The translations under genes and the position numbers were made by a program. This document shows, piece after piece, positions 33,690 through 41,278 of a stretch of 64,000 nt of DNA. Every line of letters starts with the position of its first letter. The first letter of the stretch is position 1. The DNA is from Lysobacter sp. Root76 (GTDB taxonomy: Bacteria > Pseudomonadota > Gammaproteobacteria > Xanthomonadales > Xanthomonadaceae). The notes beneath the pieces were generated by a model. The model saw nothing but the letters and a program-made list of their open reading frames with translations, had not been told where the DNA came from and did not search any database. The stretch spans positions 515,224 through 579,223 of the forward strand of contig NZ_LMIK01000005.1 of the NCBI RefSeq assembly GCF_001428685.1, in the 5' to 3' direction.

Positions 33690-35495
33690 TCAGCGGAAAT
33701 GCGCTTCGATCTGTTCCAGCGACTTGCCCTTGGTCTCGGGCAGGAAGAAGGCCGCGACCAGGAAATACACCACGGTGCAGCCGGCCCAGAAGAAGAACAT
33801 GCTGGCGTAGCCGTATTGGCCGACCGTGGGCAGGAAGATCGCCGCGATCACGGTGGAGACGAACTGGTTGATCAGCAGGGCGATGCTCATGCCGTTGGAG
33901 CGGATGCGCGTGGGCATCAGCTCCGATAGCGCCAACCACACGCACACGCCGGGGCCGACCGCGAAGAAGGCGACGAACACCAGGATGCAGGTCGCCACCG
34001 CCCAGCCGTGCGCGGGCGGCGGCACCGGGCCGATGCTGGCGCGCTCGATCGTCAGCGGGGCTTGCGCCGCGGCGGCCGGGTCGGGGAAGGGGTTGAGGTG
34101 CAGACGGCGGAAGAACGCACCGATTACGCTGTCGGCCTGCACGCTGTCCTCGCGCCGGATCGTCAGTTCGGCGGTGCCGATCGCATCGCTGCGCAGCGAA
34201 CGCACGTTGCTGAAACCGCCGTAGGCGTAGGCCACCGTCAACTGTTGCGGCTGCGCCGCGGTGTTGCCGCCCAGGCGCTGCCATTGCGCCGCATCCAGAC
34301 GCAGCGACAGCGCGTCGCCGGCGATCTGCTGGTGCAGCGGTTGGCGCACGTCCTGCAGGCCGCGCTCGGCTTGCAGGAACAGCAGCGCGGCCGCGAGCAG
34401 GGCCACGGCGATGCCGCCGCTGCCGAGCATCAGCAGGAACTTGCGCCCCTTGCAGTCGACCAGTACCAGCGCGACCACGGTCATCACCGCGTTGAGCAGC
34501 TTGATCGCCACGTCCGCCCAGTTCGCGGCCGCGCCGGGCAGGCCGGCCTGGTTGAGGATGTTGACCGCGTAGGCGAGCACCGAGTTGATGCCGGTGGCCT
34601 GGGTGAAGGCGAGGATCGCGCAGGCCAGCAGGAACGGCCAGACGTAGCGGCGGCTGAGCAGGCGGTCGCGCTGCTGGGCCACGCCGGTGGTCTGCTCGCT
34701 CGCGGGCGTCTGCATCTGCTGCAGAGTGGCTTCGACCTGGGCCGCGGGCACGGTGCGTTGCAGCGCCATGCGCGCCTGCTCGATGCGGCCGCGTCGCACC
34801 AGCCAGCGCGGCGATTCGCTCAGCAGCAGCACGCCGGCGCTGAACACCATGCCCGGCAGCAGGCAGCTCCAGAAGATCGTGCGCCAGGCGTGGTCCTTGA
34901 CCGCGAACAGCACGCGCTGCTGCTCTTCGGCGGCCAGTTGCTGCACCGAAGCGGTAGCGATGTCGACCGCATGCGCGTGGTACAGCCCGATCACCGCGGC
35001 CAGCACCAGGCCGATGGTCAGCAACAGCTGGAACATCGCCGCGCCGCGGCCGCGCCGTTCCGGGCTCAGCACTTCGGCCAGGTACAGCGGCACCACCACG
35101 CCGATCAGGCCGCCGCTGATGCCTTGCAGCAGCCGGCCCAGCAGCAGCGGCAGATAGCCCGAAGCCAGCGCCATGATCGGAATGCTGAGGGTGAACAGCA
35201 CGCCGCTGAGCAGCATCGCGCCGCGGCGTCCGATCAGGTCGGCCACCGCGCCGGCGAACAGGGAGGACAGCACGCTGCCCAACAGCACTGCCGCGACGAC
35301 GAAGCCGAGTTGCTGGCTGCTCAGGTGCCAGCTCGCGGTCGCGGTGGTCTCCAGGTAGGGCAGCGCGCCGGCGATGATGCCGATGTCGATGCCGTAGAGC
35401 AGGCCGCCCATGCCGGCGATGAACAACAGGTAGCGGATGCGCCATGACGGCGTGGCGCTGGCGTGCATGGGCGTGGCGGCGGAAACGTCGTTCAT
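33690..35495 (-). CDS. MFS sugar porter with a large extra loop, probable GalNAc permease
   Basis: A 601-residue sugar-porter-family transporter, about 110 residues longer than usual. Family signatures are present: GIDIGIIAGALPYL in TM1, GRRGAMLLSG after TM2, PLYLAEVLSPERRGRGAA, TQATGINSVLAYA, and the C-terminal PETKGKSLEQIEAHF. Between TM9 and TM10 (about residues 382-492) there is a soluble, beta-rich insertion (SLRLDAAQWQRLGG, AYAYGGFSNVRSL, AELTIRRED) predicted to face the periplasm. Being last in the aga operon, it most likely imports free N-acetylgalactosamine by proton symport; the substrate is inferred from context. It follows the deacetylase gene by 90 nt. Confidence 0.88.
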   Translation of the reverse strand: MNDVSAATPMHASATPSWRIRYLLFIAGMGGLLYGIDIGIIAGALPYLETTATASWHLSSQQLGFVVAAVLLGSVLSSLFAGAVADLIGRRGAMLLSGVLFTLSIPIMALASGYLPLLLGRLLQGISGGLIGVVVPLYLAEVLSPERRGRGAAMFQLLLTIGLVLAAVIGLYHAHAVDIATASVQQLAAEEQQRVLFAVKDHAWRTIFWSCLLPGMVFSAGVLLLSESPRWLVRRGRIEQARMALQRTVPAAQVEATLQQMQTPASEQTTGVAQQRDRLLSRRYVWPFLLACAILAFTQATGINSVLAYAVNILNQAGLPGAAANWADVAIKLLNAVMTVVALVLVDCKGRKFLLMLGSGGIAVALLAAALLFLQAERGLQDVRQPLHQQIAGDALSLRLDAAQWQRLGGNTAAQPQQLTVAYAYGGFSNVRSLRSDAIGTAELTIRREDSVQADSVIGAFFRRLHLNPFPDPAAAAQAPLTIERASIGPVPPPAHGWAVATCILVFVAFFAVGPGVCVWLALSELMPTRIRSNGMSIALLINQFVSTVIAAIFLPTVGQYGYASMFFFWAGCTVVYFLVAAFFLPETKGKSLEQIEAHFR

Positions 35496-35585
35496 CGTGC
35501 CGATCCTGTCTGGGAGGGGAAGGCCGCGCGGCGCGGACGCGTCGGCGGCGGTGGCGATTGGGGAAGACGATTCGAACGGGTGAGC

Positions 35586-36698
35586 TCAGGCCAGCGCGAC
35601 CTCGTCCCCTTCGACGAAGACCCGCTGCACTTGCAGCTGCGGATCCAGCACCACCAGGTCGGCCCAGGCCTCGGCCTGCAGGCGGCCGCGGTCGTGCAAA
35701 TCGAGGTAGTCGGCCGGATAGCGCGACAGGCGATCGGAGGCGTCGGCCAGGTCCAGGCCCAGCGATACCAGGTTGCGCAGCGCCTGGTCCATGGTCAGTG
35801 CGCTGCCGGCCAGCGAGCCGGTGCCCAGGCGCACGCAGCCCAGGCATTTGTGCACGCGCTGCGAACCCAGGGCGTACTCGCCGTCGGGCATGCCGGTCGC
35901 GGCGGTCGCATCGGTCACGCAGTACAGGCGCGGGATCGCGCGCAGCGCAGTGCGAATCGCGCCCGGATGCACGTGCTGCAGGTCGGGAATCAGCTCGGCG
36001 TACTCGGCGTGGGCGAGTGCGGCGGCGGCGATGCCGGGGCGGTAGTGGTCGAGCCCGGTCATGCCGTTGAACAGATGGGTGAAGCCGGAAGCGCCGGCCT
36101 GCAGCGCCGCCACGCCGTCCTCGTAGCTGCCGGCGCTGTGGCCTAGCTGGACGCGGATCCCGAGCGCGACGAGTTGCGGAATCAGCGCCAGGTGCTGGCC
36201 GACTTCGGGTGCGAGCGTGAGCACCCGGATCGGTGCGACGGCATGCAGGCGCCGCACCTGCGCCATGGTCGCCTCGATCGCCAGCGGCGGCTGCGCGCCC
36301 AGGCGTTCGAGGCTGATGTAGGGGCCTTCCAGGTGCACGCCCAACACCCGCGCCATGTCCGGCGTGCGGATGGCGATGGCGTCGGCGAGACCGTGCAGGG
36401 CCTGGACGATGTCGTCCTCGTGCGCGGTCATGGTGGTGCCGAGCAGGGCGGTGGTGCCGTGTCGGGCGTGGGTGCGCGCCACGGTCCGGGCGACGTCGCC
36501 GCCTTGCATGAGGTCCACGCCGGCGCCGCCGTGCACATGCAGATCGATGAAGCCGGGCAGGATCAGCGGGCCGTCGCCGCCGTCCGCATCGTCGTGCGTG
36601 GCGCGGATGCGCCGCACGCGTTGGTCGAACTCGATGTTCCCTCGCACCCATCCCGTTGCGGTGAGGATGCGGCCGTGCAGTACGCGTGGCGTGGTCAA
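35586..36698 (-). CDS. nagA: N-acetylgalactosamine/glucosamine-6-phosphate deacetylase
   Basis: A 370-residue NagA-family amidohydrolase. Motifs: PGFIDLHVHGGAGVDLMQGG (first metal box), GVHLEGPYIS with the metal-binding Glu, QLGHSAGS, THLFNGMTGL and VTDATAATGM with the catalytic Asp. It removes acetate from HexNAc-6-phosphate in the cytosol. Among aga genes it should act as AgaA on GalNAc-6-P, giving galactosamine-6-P for AgaS. Its ATG overlaps the agaR stop by 4 nt. Substrate preference over GlcNAc-6-P is from context only. Confidence 0.92.
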   Translation of the reverse strand: MTTPRVLHGRILTATGWVRGNIEFDQRVRRIRATHDDADGGDGPLILPGFIDLHVHGGAGVDLMQGGDVARTVARTHARHGTTALLGTTMTAHEDDIVQALHGLADAIAIRTPDMARVLGVHLEGPYISLERLGAQPPLAIEATMAQVRRLHAVAPIRVLTLAPEVGQHLALIPQLVALGIRVQLGHSAGSYEDGVAALQAGASGFTHLFNGMTGLDHYRPGIAAAALAHAEYAELIPDLQHVHPGAIRTALRAIPRLYCVTDATAATGMPDGEYALGSQRVHKCLGCVRLGTGSLAGSALTMDQALRNLVSLGLDLADASDRLSRYPADYLDLHDRGRLQAEAWADLVVLDPQLQVQRVFVEGDEVALA

Positions 36699-37471
36699 GG
36701 TGGCGGCTCGGCGATGATCACCTCGATGCCCAGCCGCTGCAGTCCCTCGCGGTACTCGCTGCTGATGCCGTCGTCGGTGATGACGGTGTGGATCTGATCG
36801 AGGCGGGCGATGCGGTGCAGACTGACGCGTCCGAACTTGGAGGCGTCGGTCAGCACCACGACCCGGCGCGCGTGTTCGACCATGCGGTGGTTGAGACTGG
36901 CTTCGGCCTCGTGGTGGGTGGTCAGCCCGAACTGCAGGTCCAGCCCGTCCACGCCCAGGTACACGGCGTCGAAGCTGTAGGGGTTGAGGCTGGCCTCGGC
37001 GCGGCTGCCCTGCAGCGACAGCGATTGCTTGCGCAGCAAACCGCCGGTGAGCAGCAGCTCGACGCCGGGCGCGTTGGCCAGTTCCCAGGCGATGTTGAGG
37101 CCGTTGGTCATCACCGTGACGTCGCGATGCTGGCGCAGGTGGCGGGCCAGGGTCATCGTGGTCGAGCCGGAGTCGATGATGATGTTGTCGCCGGCCTTGA
37201 CCAGCCGCGCGGCATGCGCGCCGATCGACTCCTTCAGCGGCAGGTTCAGCGCGTCCTTCTCGTGGATGTCCTGTTCCTGCGGCGGCGTGCGCACCAGGGT
37301 GGCGCCGCCGTGGTTGCGCGTGGCCAGGCCCTGCGACTCGATATGGCTGAGGTCGGCACGGATCGTCACCGACGACACACCGAACTGCTCGACCAAGTCC
37401 GCGACCTGCAGGTTGCCGTGCTGGACCAGCAATTGCAGGATCTGTTGCCGGCGTTGGCGGGTGTTTCGCAT
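36695..37471 (-). CDS. agaR: DeoR-family repressor AgaR
   Basis: A 258-residue DeoR-type regulator. The N-terminal winged helix RQRRQQILQLLVQHGNLQVA, then DLVEQFGVSSVTIRADLSHI, is the DeoR signature. The C-terminal sugar-phosphate-binding domain (DeoRC) has IIDSGSTTMTLARHL and VYLGVDGLDLQFGLTTHHEA, the latter close to AgaR. It sits inside the operon it would control, between agaZ (34 nt) and the deacetylase gene (4-nt overlap). It presumably represses both divergent operons and is released by a GalNAc-pathway phosphosugar. Candidate operators with CTTTCGA arms are in the promoter region at 40996-41165. Confidence 0.9.
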   Translation of the reverse strand: MRNTRQRRQQILQLLVQHGNLQVADLVEQFGVSSVTIRADLSHIESQGLATRNHGGATLVRTPPQEQDIHEKDALNLPLKESIGAHAARLVKAGDNIIIDSGSTTMTLARHLRQHRDVTVMTNGLNIAWELANAPGVELLLTGGLLRKQSLSLQGSRAEASLNPYSFDAVYLGVDGLDLQFGLTTHHEAEASLNHRMVEHARRVVVLTDASKFGRVSLHRIARLDQIHTVITDDGISSEYREGLQRLGIEVIIAEPPP

Positions 37472-37505
37472 GACGGGCCTTGGTTGTCGGAACGGAAGCC
37501 GAAGC

Positions 37506-38840
37506 TTACCGTTCCGAAAGCACGCTGGCAGCAGAGGTTTCGTTTTCGTCGAACGCGCCAGCGCGGTTGCGGGCGCAGGCGCGGGCGTACTCGGCCAGGC
37601 GCCCGAAAATCCTGTGCCGGATCAGCGCCAGCGGCTCGGGCGCAAGGCGGCCGGCTTCGATCTCGCGCAACTGCTCGGGCATGAACTGGCTGAGCAGGAT
37701 CGCCGGCGGCGGCAGCGCCTGCAGGTTCGCGAGCAACCGCTCCACCGCGGCCTGTACTTCCGGTTCGCCCCAGTAATAGCGGCAGCGGTCGCTGAGCGCG
37801 TAGCCGCGCAGCAAGCGCAGCTGGCGTTCGTCGCCGCTGTAGTGGTTGCGCCAATGCGCGGGACGTTCGCGCATGACCCGGTCCAGCACTTCGACCAGAT
37901 CGGAGCGCTGCGCGGGCGGCAGCAGTTCGTCTTCGATCGCGGCCAGCGCGAACAGCGCCTCGCGGTAGGCGTAGGTCGCGGCCGGGCCGACCTTGAGGAT
38001 GGCGTAGTGGTCGCGCACCAGCGCGTGCAGCGAGGCCTCGGTCTGGTAGTCGGTGGAATGCGCCTCGTAGACGATGCGCGGCTGGCTCTCGACGAAGCCC
38101 GACAGTTCGGCCGCGGCGCGAGGGTCGTAGTGGTGCACGCTGCTGTGGTCGAAGTCGACGCCGGGCTGCACCACCATCGCGATCACGCGCTCCCAGGCCG
38201 GAGCCAGGTCCGGTGTTTGGAAGGCGAGGCGGTGGATCTCCAGGGTCCGGGCGGCCGCGTCCGGGCGCGTCACCGACAGGCCGCCGGCGAGCGAGGCTTC
38301 GCCGCCGGGCACCGGCACTTCGGTGCCGATCACGTACACCGGCGGCGGCAGGCCGGCGTCGGCGGCGGTGCGTTCGGCGATCCGCGCCAGCTCGGCCGAA
38401 CGCGCGGCCACGATCTCGTCCGGCAGCGGGGTGGGGTCGTCGGCGCAGGACATGCTGCAGTCGAGATGGATCTTGTGGAAACCGGCGGCGACGTAGGCGG
38501 CGATCAGCTCGCGCGCATGCGCCATCGCTTCGGCGGCCGGGCGTCGCTGCCAGGCGTTCGGACCCAGGTGATCGCCGCCGAGGATCAGGCGTTCGCTCGG
38601 GAAATCCTGCGTGCGCGCCAACTGCAGCACGTAGTCGCGGTACTGGGCCGGGTTCATGCCGGTGTAACCGCCGAACTGGTCGACCTGGTTCGAGGTCGCC
38701 TCGATCAGCAGCACGGTGTCGTAGCGGCGCGCGACCTGCATCGCCGCCAGCAGCACCTGCTCGTTGCTGCAACAGACGCTGTACAGGCCGACGTTTTCTC
38801 CACGGCGGTGGGCGGCGATCAGCGATTGCACGGCGGACAT
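37506..38840 (-). CDS. agaZ: AgaZ/KbaZ family, tagatose pathway
   Basis: A 444-residue protein of the GatZ/KbaZ/AgaZ family. The sequence GENVGLYSVCCSNEQVLLAA, the segment LILGGDHLGPNAW and FHKIHLDCSMSCADDP are diagnostic. It was long called the non-catalytic subunit of class II tagatose-1,6-bisphosphate aldolase; a Shewanella study of GalNAc use proposed AgaZ as tagatose-6-phosphate kinase. Either way it handles the product of AgaS. The ATG at 38840 is chosen over a long frame to 39029 because that frame overlaps the kinase gene. No catalytic aldolase partner (AgaY/KbaY) is present in this window. Confidence 0.9.
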   Translation of the reverse strand: MSAVQSLIAAHRRGENVGLYSVCCSNEQVLLAAMQVARRYDTVLLIEATSNQVDQFGGYTGMNPAQYRDYVLQLARTQDFPSERLILGGDHLGPNAWQRRPAAEAMAHARELIAAYVAAGFHKIHLDCSMSCADDPTPLPDEIVAARSAELARIAERTAADAGLPPPVYVIGTEVPVPGGEASLAGGLSVTRPDAAARTLEIHRLAFQTPDLAPAWERVIAMVVQPGVDFDHSSVHHYDPRAAAELSGFVESQPRIVYEAHSTDYQTEASLHALVRDHYAILKVGPAATYAYREALFALAAIEDELLPPAQRSDLVEVLDRVMRERPAHWRNHYSGDERQLRLLRGYALSDRCRYYWGEPEVQAAVERLLANLQALPPPAILLSQFMPEQLREIEAGRLAPEPLALIRHRIFGRLAEYARACARNRAGAFDENETSAASVLSER

Positions 38841-38862
38841 GTGGCCTCGGCGGTTCTGGGAA

Positions 38863-39807
38863 TCAGGAAGCGCTGCGCTGACGCGCGAGCAAGGCCGCGC
38901 CGCGCGCGCCGCCGGCATCGCCGAACGCGGGCGGCAGGATCGGCGGCACGCGCGGGCCGCGGAACAGATGCGCGGCGACCGCCGCGGGCAAATCGCGGTA
39001 CAGCAGCTCGAGTTTCGACAGGCCGCCACCGAGCACGATCACGTGCGGATCCAGCGCCAGCACCAGGCCGGCCAGGCCGTAGCCGAGCAGATCGCGGTGG
39101 ATGTCGAGCGCGCGCAGCGCGGTGATCTCGCCTTGCTGCGCTCGTACCGCGATCGCGCTGGCGTCGATGGTGTCGCCGCCGAGCTGATGGTGGATCAGGG
39201 CCAGGCCGCTGCCGGAGACGTAGCGCTCCATGCAGCCGCGCAGGCCGCAGGCGCAGTCCAGCAGCGGTAGGGAATGACGTTGCAGCAGGGCGGCCGGCGC
39301 GCTCCAGTGGCCCCATTCGCCGGCGATGCCGTTGTGGCCGGCGATCAGCCGGCCGTCGAGGCAGTAACCGCCGCCGGCGCCGGTGCCGAGGATCGCGCCG
39401 AACATGCTGGGATAGCCGGCGGCCGCGCCGCCGTGGGCTTCCGACAGGGCGAAGCATTGGCAGTCGTTGCCGAGAAACAGCGGGCGCTGCAAGCGTGCGC
39501 GCAGGTCCTGCTCGACGCGTTGGCCGGTCAGCGCCGGCACGTTGGAGCTGAGCTGGCGTCCGCTGTCGCGATCGACCACGCCCGGCACGCCCAGGCCGAC
39601 CGCCGCACCGGCGTGTCCGAGGTCGGCGTCGGCGGCGAGCACCAGGTCGGCGACCGCCTGCAGGAAGGCCTCGTAATCCTGGGTCGGGGTGGCGACGCGG
39701 CGCCGATAACGCACCTCCATCGCCTGGTCGCAGGCGACCAGTTCGATCTTGGTACCGCCGATGTCCAGGCCGTACCAGGTCTGCGCGGAGGCGTTCGGAT
39801 CAGTCAT
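38863..39807 (-). CDS. ROK-family N-acetylhexosamine kinase
   Basis: A 314-residue ROK kinase. ATP-site motif DIGGTKIELVA (residues 15-25), sugar-site GLGVPGVVD and GNDCQCFALSEA (catalytic Asp in the ND pair), GTGAGGGYCLDGRL, GEWGHWS, and the zinc-binding CACGLRGCMERYVSG that defines bacterial ROK sugar kinases. It is closest in look to NagK, which phosphorylates free GlcNAc at O6. In this operon it most likely phosphorylates imported GalNAc to GalNAc-6-P (AgaK role), since import by an MFS permease leaves the sugar unphosphorylated. It overlaps agaS by 8 nt. Confidence 0.92.
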   Translation of the reverse strand: MTDPNASAQTWYGLDIGGTKIELVACDQAMEVRYRRRVATPTQDYEAFLQAVADLVLAADADLGHAGAAVGLGVPGVVDRDSGRQLSSNVPALTGQRVEQDLRARLQRPLFLGNDCQCFALSEAHGGAAAGYPSMFGAILGTGAGGGYCLDGRLIAGHNGIAGEWGHWSAPAALLQRHSLPLLDCACGLRGCMERYVSGSGLALIHHQLGGDTIDASAIAVRAQQGEITALRALDIHRDLLGYGLAGLVLALDPHVIVLGGGLSKLELLYRDLPAAVAAHLFRGPRVPPILPPAFGDAGGARGAALLARQRSAS

Positions 39808-40957
39808 GGCGATGGATGATCACGCCTTGGACGACACGGTTGACGGTGCCGTCGGGGAATGGATTGTCGGGCGTCAGGCCCAGGCCGGCGGAACGGTGCA
39901 GGGCGTAGCGCTGGGCCATGCTCAGCCACAGCGGCGCCAGCCAGGGATCGGGCAGGGCCGGTGTATCCAGAGTGAAATCGCCGGCATCGGCCCGCTCGTC
40001 GCCCGGGCCGACCGAAAGCACGCGCGCGGCGATGCCGTCGCGGCGCAGTTCGTCCAGCAGATCCTGCTCGTAGCGGCGCGCGACCGGTTCGGCGCTGCGC
40101 AGCAGCACCACCAGCGTCTCGCTATCGAGCGTGGACTTGGGGCCGTGGCGGAAACCCAGCGGCGTGTTCGCCAGCGCGAGCACGCGGCCGGCGGTGAGTT
40201 CGAGCAGCTTGAGCGCGGCTTCGCGCGCGAGCGATTCCAAGGGGCCGCTGCCCAGATAGATCACGCGCGTGTACGGCGCCTGCGCGAGCGCGGCCACGGC
40301 TGCGTCCCAGTCCGCCAAGGCGCGGCGGCCGTGCGTGGCGAGCGTGCGCAGCTGCTGCAGCCGCTGCGGCCACGGCGCTTGATCGAATACGGCGAGCGCG
40401 GCGAGCTGCATGCAGCTCAGGCTGCTGGTCATGGCGAAGGCGCGGTCGCAACTGGCCTCGGGCATCAGCAAGGTGAGCGTGTCGGCGCGGCCCTGGCCGC
40501 GTCGTGCGAGTTCGCCTTCGCCGTTGCAGGTGATGTCGAGGAAGCGTGCGTCGGCGACGCGTTCGCGCACCAGTTCCACCGCGGCGATGCTTTCCGGGCT
40601 GGAGCCGCTGCGCCCGAACGACACCAGCAGGGTCGGTCGCTCGCGCTGCAGGTACAGGGACGGATGCGTCAGCAGGCTGGTCGTATGCAGGGCGCGCACG
40701 TCGGCCGGCCACTGCGCATTGATCTGGTCGGCGACCATCTCGGCGATGAAGCCGGAGCTGCCGGCGCCGGTGAGGATCACCCGGTGCCCGGGCTGGCGCA
40801 GCCAGTCGCCGAGAAAGCCGTCGATGCGCTCGCGCTGCCGATCGAGCGTCGCGGCCAGGTCTTCCCACAGCGCGGGCTGCTGGGCGATTTCTTCGGCGGT
40901 GTGGGCTCCGCCCAGGCGGTGCCAGGCGGGCAAGTCGGGGAGCACGGGAGCGTCCAT
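39800..40957 (-). CDS. agaS: AgaS, galactosamine-6-phosphate deaminase/isomerase
   Basis: A 385-residue protein with two SIS domains. The first has ILTGAGSSGFIAEMVADQIN and VSFGRSGSSPESIAAVELV; the second has IYLGSGPLESLAREAALKLL. LANTPLGFRHGPKSTLD is the family landmark that contains the likely catalytic residues. AgaS converts galactosamine-6-phosphate to tagatose-6-phosphate and ammonia. It is the first gene of the minus-strand operon, with AGGAA 8 nt before its ATG, and immediately downstream of the AgaR-like operators. Confidence 0.92.
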   Translation of the reverse strand: MDAPVLPDLPAWHRLGGAHTAEEIAQQPALWEDLAATLDRQRERIDGFLGDWLRQPGHRVILTGAGSSGFIAEMVADQINAQWPADVRALHTTSLLTHPSLYLQRERPTLLVSFGRSGSSPESIAAVELVRERVADARFLDITCNGEGELARRGQGRADTLTLLMPEASCDRAFAMTSSLSCMQLAALAVFDQAPWPQRLQQLRTLATHGRRALADWDAAVAALAQAPYTRVIYLGSGPLESLAREAALKLLELTAGRVLALANTPLGFRHGPKSTLDSETLVVLLRSAEPVARRYEQDLLDELRRDGIAARVLSVGPGDERADAGDFTLDTPALPDPWLAPLWLSMAQRYALHRSAGLGLTPDNPFPDGTVNRVVQGVIIHRHD

Positions 40958-40995
40958 TCACGGTTCCTGTTGGGCACATGCACGATCTGTGTTTC

Positions 40996-41232
40996 CTTTC
41001 GAAAAGTCAAATATCGAAAGCTAATAGAAAGTTATCGGTTCCCGGGCCCCGCAGACAGTCGAATTAAGCTTTCATCATGCTGCTCTGCAGCAATCGAGTG
41101 GATGAGCAGAAAATACGCACGGACCGCGCCCGTAACTGTAAGTTGTGCTCTGCACAATCTTTCGATATAAAGAAAATATCCTTCTTTTTCCTTTGCAATT
41201 TGTTGACATATTTCGACGCGCTGCCCTAGAGT
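40996..41232. promoter_or_regulatory. Divergent aga promoter region with AgaR-like operators
   Basis: CTTTCGA (40996-41002) and TCGAAAG (41014-41020) are a perfect 7-bp inverted repeat with an 11-nt spacer, just upstream of agaS. A third CTTTCGA is at 41159-41165, on the glycosidase side. TTGACA (41203-41208) and TAGAGT (41227-41232), 18 nt apart, fit a sigma-70 promoter for the GH31 operon. The region 40985-41220 is clearly AT-rich against its surroundings. DeoR-family repressors often recognise repeated T-T-T-C-G/A half sites, so AgaR is the natural ligand. Confidence 0.6.
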
Positions 41233-41278
41233 CGGCCGCAAGGGTTTCATATCCGCATACGGCGGCTTGGGGGCAAGA

